From assembly GCA_013398615.1 (NCBI GenBank), contig VZSR01000514.1, positions 7,002,305-7,066,304 of the forward strand: 64,000 nt of DNA, written 5' to 3'. Under the pieces are notes generated by a model. That model saw only the letters and a program-made list of their open reading frames with translations. It was not told the DNA's origin and ran no database searches. How positions within the stretch are numbered: the stretch's first letter is position 1; the number at the start of each line of letters is the position of its first letter. The position numbers and the translations under genes are program-made. Positions 37,828 to 52,104 of this stretch are shown one piece after another. The DNA is from Brachypodius melanocephalos. Its lineage: Eukaryota > Chordata > Aves > Passeriformes > Pycnonotidae.

Positions 37828-40800
37828 CTGCTGTGCTGGGAGTTGTGTCTGTCTCCTTCTGCACCCTCTGCCTGGACAAAATCACCCTCACAAATCCAAA
37901 ATAATGGCACAGCAGATGGATACAAGGAGCTGCTCGCTCAAGCTGATGTTAAGTTTGGCCCCAGTGTTTCATTTTTCTTGGGAATTTGGTGTCGTGTCCA
38001 AGTAAAAAGCCCAGTGATTAAGCCAGCCACATTTCATTAGGACTTCCTGAAGCCTGCATGTCAATATGCTCCAACATTGTCTCTCAGGGGAAAAAAAAAA
38101 TTCATATGCACCCACTTCCATGGTTTCAGTTCAAGCTGCTGTAAATGAGGCTGCACAGGGAATACCAGTGAGTATTTTCACTTCAGGCTAAAATTTAGTG
38201 CAGTCTAGTTTGCATCATAAATCCCAACACTTTGCTGGCTGGGACTCAATTAAAATACTAGTATTTCCCAGAATGCCTGTCAGATAAAGCCTGGAATTGT
38301 GTGAGTGAATGCTTCTGTAGGGAGGTGTTCACTTTGGACGTGATCCCAGCTCATTTTAAAGTGGCACTTGCATTATCTGGAAGCACTTCTTGTGGTGACC
38401 TACCTTCTCTGCTAGATCACTGGACAAAAACGTTCTCATGAAACACTTCCCAAAGAGGAGGTACCTATCTGCACCTTTAAAACCCTTTAAATAACTGCCT
38501 GATGTGATAAGAAAAAGCCATGACAAGAAAGTGTAGACAGCAATGTGACGCTGCACATGTGACCAGTTTACTCATTCAGAATTCACTGGAGCTGGAGCCA
38601 AAAATGAACACCTTTGTAAGAAATAGCAGACTGCATGGTATGTGCCCAAAATGCAGGAATAAACCAGAAAATGTGCTTTCAGGCTAACTTTTATCATTAA
38701 GAGCCAAAAAATATATCCTTTTAACCTTCAAAAATCCATTTAAGAGATTAAAAAGTATTGAGTAATGATGAGGGCAAACTCAGTTGACTTATGTTGGAAA
38801 TAAGCTCAGCTGGATGTTCTTCTTTTGGCCTGATCACTATCTGTTATTTATTTGGGAGTTTTAGTTCATTTTTTGAGGGTGAGGGGTGTTATATTTTTTT
38901 TTCATTCTGAGTTCTGAGATGAGGACTTAGTTCTTAAAATGCTGTTTATAGCTTGGAATATCATTTTTGGGAGTGCTATGAAAATAAAAAGTGTTACTGA
39001 TGCATTGTCAAATACATTTCCTGGAAGAAATATATAAATGTAAGTGCTCTGAAGAGAGCAGTGAGAGAGGAAGGATGTTTAGCTTATTCCCTGTTCATGT
39101 TTTAGGGAAATGAAAAAGAAATGAAGGTGTTTATAGTCTTGCAACAAGAAAAAACATTATGAAAGGAAATTAAAAGTAATTGTTGAAATTGAAGCTTAAA
39201 ATGTTTTTGGTGGGAGTTTTTTCGTTGCTTTCAAATTTACCTATGATGGGCGTCTTGACAGTAAAAATGTATTCATTTAGTTTCTTCATAATCAGCTTCT
39301 ATTTACCACGTAAAGGAGTCTTTGGAAAGTAATTGCTGATCTTTGCTGTGTGTAAAGCACAGGCAGTATACAGGTTTTGAAACAGGACTTGGGTTCACCA
39401 ACATATGTGTTGATGTGTCATTCTGCATGTTTCTCAACCTGTGAAAGGATACAGCTCTCTTTTAAACATGTTTTTATGTTCTGTCTTCTCGTTGCTTTTC
39501 CCTCCACCAGTTTTGTAGGCATGTATTGGGAATGCTATTCTTCCATTTGATATTATGCTGCCTGTCACCCACTCAGTGTTTCAAAATATATAAATGATTT
39601 AGACCTACAATTTTCTCTTTGTTCAGGGTCACAAGTGAACAGAAGTGCTGCAGGTGCTCAGCCATGCTGGTTCAACCACTAGAGTGCATTGGATCATGTG
39701 GCTATAATATTTTTCCTTGTGCACGATGAGTTTTGGTACTCATGGATGTAGGCATGCCTAGGCCAGGCAGGAGCTGTTATACAAGTTTGTTGGCACACCT
39801 GTAGCTTTACTAATTCGCTCCATTCCTGTCCTGCAGCACTACCTGCTGCTTCTTCCCTGGGCTGCCTGGGAGCGGATGCTGTGAACACTGCCAAGTTTTT
39901 GGAAATGATGTGGAAACTTTGAGCAGCACACACGTTCTTTGTGCAGTTGGTTTCCCTTATGGCCTAAGTTAGACAAAACCAGTGATATTGAGGTGGAAGT
40001 CGTGTGTTCAGTAATTATGTCTTGCCAAGTAATATTAGAATCCTCTATTACTTGCACACAGCCATTTTTCCAGCTCATTGGGATCATTCTAGGATAAAAC
40101 TGACAGTGTGTCAAGCATCTTTGTTTAAATGATATGTCAATGATGCTCATTCCCAGTTCACATTGGGAGAGTGTGGGATTCATTCCTTCTATACACACAT
40201 CCCAAACAAAAGAAAGGGATGCCTGTATTTTTACTGTCCTGCATTTTCTCCAAAACTAAGGAAGCAAATTCTTTACATAAATAACTAGCCTATGCTCCAC
40301 TGGAGTTTTTAGTTGTATACCTAATTTTCTAAGCTCTGAATTTGAGTTTTACTTTTCTGAGATTTACATTAACAAATGTTTTGTTGAAAAATGTCTCTGA
40401 ATATTTAAAAAAAACAAAAAAACAACAAACCAACGAATAAACTAAACCCTAATGTAAAGGTTACTCTTTGTGCAGCATATGTTCTGTACTTCACCTTTAC
40501 TGGCAGCTGGAAGAGAAGCTGAAGCTACAGATGGTGGGCTTTGGCCAAAGGCTATGCACAGCAAAAAACTTTTCTAGGAGAGACCATATGTCCCAGTGCA
40601 GATCTGTGTGTCCTCTGCTTCCTGCAGAAAATGCTCACAACTTTACAGACTTTCAACAACATTGATTAGCCCTCAGCCCTAATTCTGTAAGTTAAACCAT
40701 TTAAAATTAATCTGTGATTTAAGGTAGATATTATACAGATTGATCACATAGAGTCAGTCAAAGTATTGATTAAAAGGCATTTATTGCAGAAAAAGAAACA

Positions 40801-43800
40801 CTAGTCATTGTGATTTGTGTTTCCAAAAGGGATTTTTTTTTCAATGAAGCAGCTATTTGTAGAATTAAATATCCTGCAAATCTGGAAAGTCAGAAAATGT
40901 TGCCATCACAGTGGGTTAGGTGTTTTGCAGCAGACCTTACATTTCCTTTCAGGTGCAAGCTAAGAATTCAGTTATACTTCTCTGAAGTAACTGAAGTAAC
41001 TGTTTTGAAGTGAAAGAAATGAGAGGCAAAGTATAAATCAGAATGATCAATACAAAACATTGAGTTAAATTTCTCAGGTGGGATTGACTGATAGAATGTG
41101 TGCTTTCTTCATTCTTCAATTGTCTTGCTCACAGCATTGTACCAGTGTAAATCAGAACAAAATTAGAGAGTCCAAAAAATAGCAGTTGTCTGTAGGGTTC
41201 ACATGTCTATCAGTACAAGTGCATCAGTATAGTGCATATTTAACTTACAAGTTTTATGATGCACTGGAAGCTGGAGATCATCTTTTATTGCTGTAATGTC
41301 TGACCCTGTGATTTAAATAGCTTAAACTCTTCTTAATATCAAACCAGATCTAATAATGAGAACAACTGCAACCAGTTCACTAGAAAGAATTAAATATCAC
41401 AAAGGGGATTGAACAAAACAAGTTAGACCATAAAAAAAGAGAATAGTATATAACTTAATGCAGAAAAAGGTGGCTATGAATTATCAGCAGTGGAAAGCCC
41501 AAGAATAACTCCTTCAAGGTCTTCATACAGCTCTGGTGATATATTGGGCAATGCAGAAGGAATAGCTTGGTAATGTGATAAATTCTGTTGAAAGAACTGT
41601 GACCATGTCATCATTACTACTAAAGCCAGCTAAATCCCATGCTTTGAGGTATTGAGTTATTGTACAAGAAGTTTATAAAACAATGTTTGCATCATTCTGG
41701 GATAAGGCCACTTTGTGCTGTAAAGCACAAAGAGAAATGAGAATATTAAACCGTTTCAAAATAATTCAGAATCAAGGAGTGTGATTTCTGAATTATTTAC
41801 AGGTTATTTTACTTAAACATAGCAGCACTTGCCTATCTACCAAGAGGGTAAAAGTGATAGAGCACCCAGTAGAGGAAATTCCCTATTGAGGCAGTGAGCT
41901 GAATGGTCTTTGCAGATGTGCACAAATGAGTGTCTCTGTTAAACCTTGGTAGATTTTTAACATCTCCATGGCTGTGATGGGGTGAATCTAACTTAACCCA
42001 TAAAATAACACTTGGGGATTAAATGGAACTTGAAATGGAAGACTGCATGCAATATTGCACTGTTATGAGTACAAATTAGGATGGCAGGCCTCTGAGCAGT
42101 GCTATCTGAGAGTTCCTGATACTCTTGACTCAAAACAGAATTTTGTGTCATTCTGGTTGTGCTAACTGTGGTGTTCAATCCTACTTAATCAGCAAGCTCC
42201 AGTAGGATCACAGAATCAATAAAACTACCATGCCATCTGCCTTCCCTGTCCTCACCATCATAATGAATAATGGCTCATTAAGTGTTCTACAAGACAATTA
42301 GCTCTGGTTGAAAACAGTAACAAGGCTTTCTTGATTGTATTTATAATTTTCTCTGATTAAAACACAAAAAACCTAATGCATATCACAAGAGGCACATTAA
42401 CATAAATATGAATTAACTAATAGAGTTTATAGAGTATTATATTTAATTATATTGCTCAATTTTTCTGGCCCTTGGAAACAAAACCATAGCTTATGGCTTT
42501 TCATTTGTAGAATGGTTTCATATGTGTACCTATCTCAGTATGCAGAACTTGTTGCAGACATACACTGGGGTGTGTGAGTCTCATGAATTTCTACCTGCTG
42601 CAAACACATTCCTTTGCACAGTCCTTTCATACTTGCAAAACAACCCAATAAAGTCAGTAGTGCTACAAGGATGAGTATAGATTTTCCTGTAGAAAAATAT
42701 AAGTAAAAGATGTAGCAGAAAATACACTGTCATTAAGACACACAGAGGAGGATTGAATCTCTGCTTTAGTGGAGAAAAACTATGAATACTGAAAGTGGGG
42801 AGATGAAAAGTGAGGGTAGACACAGAAACGGGAAGATATTGACAACTGATTATTTAGATGCTTAAACATCTAAAAAAGAAACCTAAAATTGATATTGCAA
42901 AAGGAAAAAGGAGCTCTGAAAAATGATAGATGTCTACATGAGAACAAACATAGTTCTGCATTCTGTTTTACCCAGCTGGCTTATCACGCCCTACAAAGTA
43001 AAGTCCTACTTTTTATTTAAGCAAACATATTTCTGTGCATCTTCCTGTTCTTTGGTAGCAATCCACTTGTCTAGATTGAATGTTGTCTCTCCTTTATAAT
43101 TTTGGAGACAGAATCTTGGCTTGTTTTCATTATTTGCTGTTGTATTGACATTGATTCACCAAAGTATATTTTATATTTGTAATCTAACAGTACTGTATAG
43201 GTAGGATAAAGTGGCACGTAAGCAGAGAAAACATTGTAGGAAACTGAGCAAAACTAACTCTACAACACCTCTACAAGAGACAACTCCCCCCATCATGATT
43301 AGCAAGATTTTTCCAGTAATGAAATATCAAAACAAAAACATCTCAGTTCTCTTATTTCCTCTGAAGTCCCAACGTGCAACTGGAAATGAATGAAACTGTG
43401 TATTACACAAGAACAGAGTGGATGTCTAAAACTCGTGTTAAAATACAAGGGTGAGTCGGACATTTTTTTATTATGCAAAGTTGCACAGTCATGTTCATTT
43501 GACCAGAAGCTCTACAGACAAGCTGGAATGTTATAAAAGACTCAGTGGGGAACAGAAATATTTGAGTTTTCTTTTACTGTTTAGACTGTGTGAAGACTGG
43601 TTCTAATCTTTCTTTCTAACCTAAGGCATGACTTGAGTATTTTGTATAGAAATGTAATTTTGGTAATTGTATTGAGGGATACTCCAAATTAGTTACCAAC
43701 ATGATGCTAGTTAAATTCTCCAAAAAAATAGAAAACATGAACATTGTGGGAGAAAATCAAAATGGTCTTTGTAAGAGTTTTAATGACTACAACTAAAGCT

Positions 43801-44534
43801 AAACTCCTAATTAGTACATTAAGCAGTAACTTCAACTTACTGACACTGAGAGACTGTAAAATTCTGCGTTCTTTTCAGTTAGCTGGAGATGTTTAACAAA
43901 ATAGCTCTGAGACTTGGTGTAAACTAAAATCATCTATTCCCAAGATCATTTTACTGAAGGAGTTTCTTCCTTTTGAGCAGTAAGGCCTATTTTTGGAGTG
44001 ACTATTTTCTGCCTAATGCCATCCTTCTGCACTGCATCAAATGAGGGAGCAGACTGTGTTTATAGTATTGACACTGTGAAAAGAACACAGTGGTGAGTGG
44101 CAGATGGTGCCCATGATTACTTAAAAAATATTTATGGCAATAGCAAAAACAAAGTAGATAATAAGACCTGCTAGCCACCACCACCCCTAGTCCAGCCCAA
44201 ACCCAGAGCAGTTACTTCTGCAATGTGCAGGATGAAGTCTACTTGAAAAGTACAGAAATTCTTAGCACAGAAAGCTTTGTAAGTGATGAAGAATGAGGTA
44301 TTGATTTTGTCTGCTCTTCTACAGAATTTTAGGTGGTTCTGTAATGAATTAGCTTCTGTGTTGTTCTAGCCATAGAAACTGATTCCTTTAAATTCCGAAG
44401 AATATACTTGGAAAGGATATAAACATTTTAATATGAAGAACATGCAGTGTAAAGTTAGCAATGAGTTTTCTACACATCTTGGCAAAAGTGACTTGGTTGG
44501 AGAGTAAAACCTTCATGCTGTGGAGCCATCAGCC
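37828..44534. other. ATRNL1: Intronic stretch without a recognised element
   Basis: No transposon, exon or RNA gene recognised. Short A runs occur near 38089-38100 and 40407-40432. Frames of up to 119 codons (39839-40198, -) lack any family signature. Confidence 0.6.
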
Positions 44535-44569
44535 GAAAAAAGAAAAAAGAGAAGGGAAAAGAGAGAGAG
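44535..44569 (+). repeat. Pure polypurine tract, 35 bases
   Basis: An uninterrupted A/G run (gaaaaaagaaaaaagagaag, then a gagagagag ending) without any pyrimidine. Mirror-like purine tracts of this type can adopt triplex DNA, although the mirror symmetry here is only partial. Confidence 0.85.
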
Positions 44570-47500
44570 CAGGAGAATAGAGGTGGAGATGGTTGTTTTA
44601 CAACTTTATCACTGGATTTGCTGCCCTAGAGGGACTCAATAAAAGGAGACATATTAATAAAAACTGTTAAGTACTGTGAACATTTCTTTGACAACTAGTT
44701 ATTCATTTTTCAATCCAAAACTGTCACTGTTGCTCCCAGAGTATTAGAAATACTTTTTTCTTTTGGGGTTTTTGCGGCTTTAGTTGCATAAAGGGAACTG
44801 AAGGAATGTCTGAAGAGGGTGTGAAATCCTGAACACTGTGAAGTGCAAGTGCAGCCATGCCCATGTCTCCCCCTCTGTGGGGAGGTTGTCTGAGCTATTG
44901 CCAGGTTGCATCCAGGTGACAGTTTGGTGGTTTCCTCTCTCCTGTTGTCATGGCAATGGAGAAGCAATGATGAATGCTCATGATCCAAAGCTTCTGGCCA
45001 CAAACAGATGCACTGGAATCCAAACCTTCAGATCAAAGGCTCTAACCTGGAAAGAAACACCATCCCTCAACCATACCTGCCTGCCCATCATCAGCTGCAG
45101 TACCAGGGGCTCTGCTCTTTTCATCCATCACCCACAGGGTTTTAACAATCTGATCTTCTTTCCACCTTCATTTTGCAGAGGTAAATGAGGTCTGCTCTAA
45201 ACCTGTTCTTCAGTCTTCTGAACACCTTTGTAGTGCTTTGTCCCAGTTTTAGCCTCAGTTCATCTCTTTTTACCTTGCATGACCAGGTTTGTACTCAAAG
45301 TGCCATGTGAAGGCCCATCTGGCATTGCCCAATGGCATTAACATTTTGTTGCTGTATTCCTTTTAACATTTACCTTCTGCAGCCAACTTATTTTCTTCCT
45401 TGAACTGTAAACTTTTAGAGTATAAGTTTCTGTTTGTTTCCAAAACACATGGCTTTGAATTTCGAGGTTCAATCTGAGTACATGTATATTCCTCAAGTCA
45501 TTGGGGTCATGCATCTCTTTCTGGATTATATCCTAAGCCTTCTCTGTACTAATGATACATATTGATGTTTGCCATGATTGAATTTAATTATGTTAATGCC
45601 AAGCTCTTTAATGAAAACAAAAATGAACAGTAAAAAGCATGACTCTTGTTTCCGTGTTATACCTTCATCAGCCTTCTTTCTCTTCAAAACTATTCTTTGT
45701 TTTCTCTCTTCCATGCCATTATTCATGCTCCATAACTTCTGTCTTCTCTTTTGATAATTTATCTCTTGATAAATTATCACATTATAAGATTTCAGAAGTC
45801 TAGAAAATATTCTGCTTGGTCTTCCCCAGAAAATCATCTAACTTATTGTATAAAACTATCAGGGGATTCTGGCACAATCTTTGATGAAATGTTGTTGCAT
45901 TTTGACCTGTTTTCCACTTACCTGTCTTTAATTATTCCTTCTAGCAAAATACCTCATAGCAGAGCTTGATTAATAGATTGGTAAATAACTGAATATATTT
46001 TTCCTTGAATCTAGACAATATTTAGTTTGAAAGAAACAGCAGTTACTGTTCTCAATTTGCATGCATCTGACATGACAGATTATTAAATTTCCCTGTTACC
46101 AGCCTTTGTTTTCTGGTATTCTTACAGAATTAGTGTTCTGATTACCCTAATGTCATTTCATAAAACTTCTGTTTCTTCTGTTTCCATATCCTCATTCCAT
46201 TTTCCATATTGATGGGACCATCTTTGATAAACATGATCTCCCTCCTTGGAAACCTTCAAATTCACTCCTGGCACAATAAGTAGAAAATACCTGATCTCTG
46301 CTTCATTCTTTGTGCGTAATGGCTCTGTCCTGTTTTGGTCTCTTGGTTATATACAGTGAAAATTCTTGGATATTTGTTTTACTAACCCTTTGAAAGGTCT
46401 AACTCATCGTGACTTTTGACAATTCTTATTTGGCTGTTACAGGTCTTTGCCTGCAAACGACAGCCTACTTTGTTGCTTGATGCTTTTTAGCCATTTTCAC
46501 AGGCTTTCTGAATTTAAAAAGCTGTAAACTTAGGTCTTCAAATTTGATTGTCTCCCAGGCAGAGCCTTAGGCCCTTTGCAAGGCTAAGCTTTCTCTGGTT
46601 GAAAGAAATCATAATGTGCTTTTCTTCTTTTGAAATTAATTATACAGACGTTGACAAAGGAAAGGAACAGAAAAAAGAAAATGATAAAGGCAACTAACAA
46701 ACGTGGGAAGTTCTCACTTCAGAATTTTGCTGAGAGAGGTTATACAATACTTATGTAGTTTTTAATGGAAATCTCATGGGAAAAAAAAATCCTTCAGTAG
46801 TGTGATTTGTTTTACACAAGTGGAAACATTGATGATCAGATGATGCTGTAAAGCAGCATCTTGTTCTCCTTCTCCTAGCACAAAGACACGGAGTTTCTTA
46901 CATGGAAAATGGGCCCATGTGAATGTACACCTCAACCTCACAGAGCGCCTTTTCACATTCCATGCTGTTAAACTTTGAGGATTCAACAGATGTTTAGTTA
47001 GAGGTGCAAAATTAGGTGAAGTGAACAAATCCCCGTGCAAGTGACGCACTGGATGATAAGTGCCCTTCCTGTGTGAAATTGGTGGTCTGGTTTTATATTC
47101 AGTCAACACATACTATGTGAAGCAGATGGCTTACAGCTAAATTAGAACCATAAACCTTTCAAAGTTAAAGTTGTGTATGAATTAAATCTTTCAGCAGGGG
47201 TCCCATCACCTATTTCTCCTTACTCTAACATTGAATCCCTGGAAAAGCAGATTTTTTTCTTTAATCAACAGAAGTAAATCTTCAACTAAAAAGAATTACA
47301 TTGAGATCTGTCCTGATTCTTAGTCCTGGCATCATGGAAAGTTTCATGCATTACTGGGACAATGCAATTGCCCATAATCTACCTTCCTATCTTTATTTTA
47401 TCACACTCTTGGAGCAAGATGCTTCTACCGCCTATTTTTGGGATAAAGCTGTCCAAAATTATACAGAGACCAATCAGATTTATCATTCTTTGGCATTTGA

Positions 47501-48830
47501 TGGCATCCATCTGTTTATTTACAAAACTGCTAAAGACTTATTGAGTTACTAGACTACAGAGAAAATAAATTGAGTTATCATATGTAGTTAAATTCAGTCC
47601 TTGCATCTGCTGTCTTTACAGCCTGTATGGTGTTTTCTGAAATTACACTGGCTTGCAGACCCAGGCTTCAGGAACACATTTACTTCACAGCCTTTTTATG
47701 CCATTTCAAGTGAATTTCTAATGCATGAGCAATTTGTGGTTCAGGAAAATGTTGACAGAAGAATGTCAGGGCTTTCTGTTGTTAGCAGTTTAAAAGCATG
47801 ATAGGGACAGTTCTTACTAAAAAAGTAGCTCTTAAAAGTTTGGAGCTGCTCAGTTTTTGGAATAATTTGATCTAACCCCTTTCAATCAATATTGCACAAC
47901 TATTGTGGAAGGCTTTAAAGCTTATGGGCACAAATAAACTAATATTATTAGTAAGTATAAAACACTTTGAAGATGAGGGATGAGGAATGAACTCCTCTCG
48001 TGCTGAATTGTATTCAATTACTGTTGTAAGTATAAACAAAAAGAAATAAGGTTTAAAGTTCAAATCTTTCCATTAGTAAAACTGAATAGCAAAATGAGGA
48101 AATACATCTTGAAGGGATACTTTAGTTCCTGCAGCAAGCATGAATTTGCAACAGTGAACTCAATTATTGCCCACATCCTTTCTGTTTGGGGATGAGCTGC
48201 TCTGTAACAGTGAAATCACTGGAAATGCATTTTTGAAGGAACTAGTCTGAACCCAGCAAAGATATTAACTCAGGGCACCCACAGGCAGCTGAGAGCCCTG
48301 GCTGTGTGTTAATTAGGTCACAATTGTTAGAGAAGGGTTGTTCCTTGTTGTGACAAATCTCGTACTGTGCTAAATTCTGAACTTCTCTTATTTATATGCT
48401 TTGCATAGTTCTGCTTCATAATTTTGGAACTGAGAGCTATAGGGAATATATCCCAGAGAGATCCACACATCCTGTCCTGTAGGGATACAGCAGATCCAGG
48501 TCAGTACTGCCTGCACAAGCCCAGGGCTGAGTTCTGCATCTCCCTGCACCATCCTTTGGCATCTGAGCGTGGCACTGTGCCTACACACAGCACCAGCTAA
48601 ATGGTGCATCCAGATGACTAAGTCTTTGTGGGACATGGGATGAGGAACAGTGTGGAAACCACCAAATGCTGTTTTGGGAATGATTTGGAGCCTAGCAAGG
48701 CTGTCAGAACTTGTACAGCCTGGTGAATCATGCCTGACTGTGGAGCTGCTTCAAAAATTCCTGTAGGATGCACTACTCTGTACTAGCACTAGGTTGGTTG
48801 GGTTTCTCTCATATTACATCTACAATTCCT
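44570..48830. other. ATRNL1: Intronic stretch without a recognised element
   Basis: The + strand is pyrimidine-rich between about 45200 and 46400. Frames at 44838-45188 and 47301-47552 (+) have no recognised domain. No repeat family could be named. Confidence 0.55.
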
Positions 48831-48835
48831 TAGGT

Positions 48836-48837
<2 letters not shown>

Positions 48838-48882
<45 letters not shown>
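48838..48882 (+). repeat. (TAA)15 microsatellite
   Basis: Forty-five bases of perfect TAA repeat without interruption. Read in one frame it gives a run of Asn codons, which is an artefact. Perfect trinucleotide arrays of this length are usually length-polymorphic. Confidence 0.98.
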
Positions 48883-48884
<2 letters not shown>

Positions 48885-50461
48885 CAACAGGTTGGGAAAA
48901 TGTTGGAAGTGGATTTTTCTGCTTTTTCTTACAAAACACAGTAAATATTAAGTGCTGCAGAAACAATGAGAGGGAATAAGTTTGGGTACACAAAATTAGC
49001 AGGTTCATAAAATAAAACCAGGCTGTTGAAAAGAATTATTTAAAAATAATTTCAAACTAAAAATCCAAAGATCAGTTAAATCTATTAAAAGATGAGATGA
49101 AACGAGGCTTCTGTGAATGTTATTGGATCTGGCAAGTGAGTCACACACTAAAGTGCATATGTTTTCCATACTGGAGAAAAAAGGAGCTTGAAAATGACTG
49201 ATAGCTAGTTAATATGGGAAAATGGCAGACAAAATAATCCATCCAAAAGAGGAACATTTTAAACTAGTACCTGCATGTGAATCACTTCTAAAAGAATCCC
49301 TCTTTATAAACCCACTCTTTCTAAAATGTTTGGGTCTGAAAAACATTAGTATTAAGTGAGTCCTCCAAATTCCTAAGCAGGAAATATGGATCTGAACAGT
49401 GGCTGAAAAAGACTCTTGTCACTTTAAGTCTTTAATTTCAAAAAAGTTGTCTTGAGTGCTCGAAACATGCTAGGGTGTAAGGGGAAAATTCAAAAGAAAA
49501 TGACAATGGCAAGCTATATTTAGGATTTGAGAGTGACTCAAGATGAAATGATCAAGGGAAGTTTAGAATGACAATGTATCTATCTAATTTGTACTATTTA
49601 TATATATATTTATTACTTTTAATTCACGATTCAGTGCTATGCAGTCTGAAGTGTCTTCTATCAAGTACTCAGTGTCCTCAGCTTCTTTTGAGTGCATCTG
49701 ACTGTAAGTGGGATGTAAAATATCTGGTGCCTTGCCACATGGCAAACCCTGGAAGGCAGAATAGTTGGATTGCAGTGATCAAAGGGTGACCTTCCTTGCC
49801 CTCGCCCTCTGACAGTGATGTAGCAGCATGAAACCCACAACTGCAGTTCAGGGCTTTCAGATTTGTCCCTGGGAGCATCGTTCAGGGCACTTTTCCAGGT
49901 ACGAAACTGCTTCAGGCTTGTGTTGTCCACTCCCCCACAACCCTTCCCCTTGCTGAGTGTTTGCAGCTGGATCTGCCTCTCACCCAGCAGTGGGTTCAGC
50001 AGAACTTGCTCCGTAGTGAAAGAGTTTCACTGACTGGAGGTGGAAGTTTTCGGTGGCTGATTGTAGTTAATCATATCAAAAAGTGAGAAAAATTCTTGTG
50101 GGGATTTACATCTACTGGAGTTTGCTCCCAGAGTAGATTTTAGCCCTTGCTCTGCTAACCAGATCCCCGTGTGTTTGTGGTCTTTCTCTGTGCTCTCTGT
50201 GAAATGGGAATGCTACTTTGTGAGGATATTTTGGGAGTAAACTAACTATGTTTGAGTTGTTCTCAGATTCATTGTTGTAAATGTAATAGAAAAGAATCCA
50301 AGCAATAGTTCGTGGCATGGTTTAGTGCATAATACCATTCATTAATTTCCAGATCCCTGCATTGCCTCAGCAGAAGTGTTTGAGTCAAGAATAAGTACTC
50401 TTCACTATTTGTTGATGAAATTTCAGATCAGTATCTAAATATATAAGATACTCTGCTGTTC

Positions 50462-50505
50462 TGTTTTGTTGGGGGTTTTATTGGTTTTTTGTTTTTTGTT
50501 TTTTA
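50462..50505 (+). repeat. G/T-rich low-complexity tract
   Basis: Irregular tttttg and ttggggg units over about 44 bases; same class as the tracts at 4639, 9345, 19133 and 60962. Confidence 0.82.
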
Positions 50506-51548
50506 TCAGGGAAGAGCAGATTAATCTGTTATTCTTTCTGCAGATAAATGATTCCTGTCAAATATACTCATGCAGGAGTCTTTGTCCACAATAGAGAAAA
50601 ACTGATTAGTCATCATGATGGAATAGATAAAGAATCTTTGAGAGCACATTGCACTCCTCACAATGAAATTTTTTTAGAGATATTTTGGTTACCTGAAAAT
50701 GTATTAACATGCAAAAGGCATAACAAGTTACACTACCAACTAATACAGCATAACACATTAAATTCAAGAATAGGCTGCATCTTCTCCTGGGGAAGCAACA
50801 AAAGAATGCCAGTCATAAAGTAAAAAATTATCTAAGTATAAATGTGAACTTCAGATGAAATTTTCCTCACAATTTATGGAGATTGTAATTATTAAATTTC
50901 GAATTTGAATGCTGAAGAAATAACCTTAGAATAAATTCGATTTGCATTTGTATATGTAGAGGATGAAAATAATGGGAGCTTGTTTTTCAGAAAACAGCAG
51001 ACCATGGCTGGCAGCACAGGGAGGCACATCCTGAGCTGTGTCAGAGCATTGTTCTCACTGATATGGGGGAAGAATTATGTGTAGCTTTAAATGGTGTCTT
51101 AGATTAAAATTAAAATCTATCATTTCATTTTCTGTTTTCTGATGATTTAAGAATATATGCTCAGAATAATATTTAGAGTGGAGAAAGCTCTAATTTATGT
51201 GAAACAGTGCATTAAAAGCAGTTACTCATCCACCTAAGAAACATTATCAGCTACTCATCAGCTTCAGCTCAGAACAGAATCTGAAGAATGGCCTGAAAGA
51301 GGCATCAAATTTATTCTGCTTTTTAAAGACCTTGGCAATGCAAGATACTGAGTGTGACAAATGCAGTTAGGTATAAATTACCACCCTTCTTGCAGCTACT
51401 GGAGCTCGAGGTCCCACTTCCCTCCACTGAAATGCACACAGTTCCACCTTGGTTTGTACTGGAGGAAATCTGGAATGCCATTACAGAACAGTCTGCAAGC
51501 TCCCATTATTTTCAACAGGAGTGATGCCAAGCTGCTTTCAAAGTTGAT

Positions 51549-51995
51549 TACAGAATCATAAAAAAATAAGGCTGGAAAGGACTTTTAGAGATCATTTACT
51601 CCCATCTCCCCTGTTCATGGCAGTATCAGCTGCATGTAAACTATTTCTGGCAGATGTTTGTGTAACCTGTTCATAAAAGCATACAAAAATGGACTTTCTG
51701 CATCTTACCTAGGAATTTTTTTTCGCCACATGCATTCCTGTTAGAAAATCTTTTCTAATGGTTAACTTAAATTTCCTCTGCTATGGTTTAAAGCCCATTA
51801 CTTTTTTATCGTGCCCAAAATGAGCATGGAAAAAAGATTATTTCCTTCCTGCCTTCCTTTTCTCTGCAGACATTTCTATTTTTCTGTTTACACTCTATCA
51901 CCTTTCTCTGTATCAAAATAATCCTAGTTCATCCAAACTGGTTAAGGTCATGTTTTCTAGACCTGGTTGCTTTGTATTAGTCCCCTAGGTTATGC
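51549..51995 (-). mobile_element. Degenerate CR1 LINE 3' region, antisense to the host gene
   Basis: Read on the + strand it begins acagaatcataaaaaaataa, then ggctggaaaggacttttaga and gatcattta, the reverse complement of a CR1 3' tail. It continues collinearly through the cagatgtttgtgtaacctgt segment, the tcttttctaatggttaactt segment and ggtcatgttttctagacct near 51945-51965, which match successive landmarks of CR1 3' regions as I remember them. Many substitutions indicate an old copy. The 5' limit (right end here) is uncertain. Confidence 0.85.
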
Positions 51996-52104
51996 CTGTG
52001 CAAAGACAGGTACAGCAGGAGGGTAGAATACTGAGGGATGGAGAGGGAAACTGGGTATTTTACAAGAAAATGTTACTGAAATTATCCCAATCATTCAGCA
52101 GCTT

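Noticed and set aside
42195..42245. gatcacagaatcaataaaac considered as an antisense CR1 tail
   Set aside because: The next expected phrase (ggttggaaggga type) is missing, so the match is too short.
48794..48979. Poly-Asn frame
   Set aside because: It is a (TAA)15 microsatellite read in one frame.
49661..49930. Minus-strand frame with an RTWKSALND stretch faintly like an interferon regulatory factor DNA-binding domain
   Set aside because: The resemblance is limited to a few residues. The next conserved part of that domain is absent, and a second frame overlaps it.
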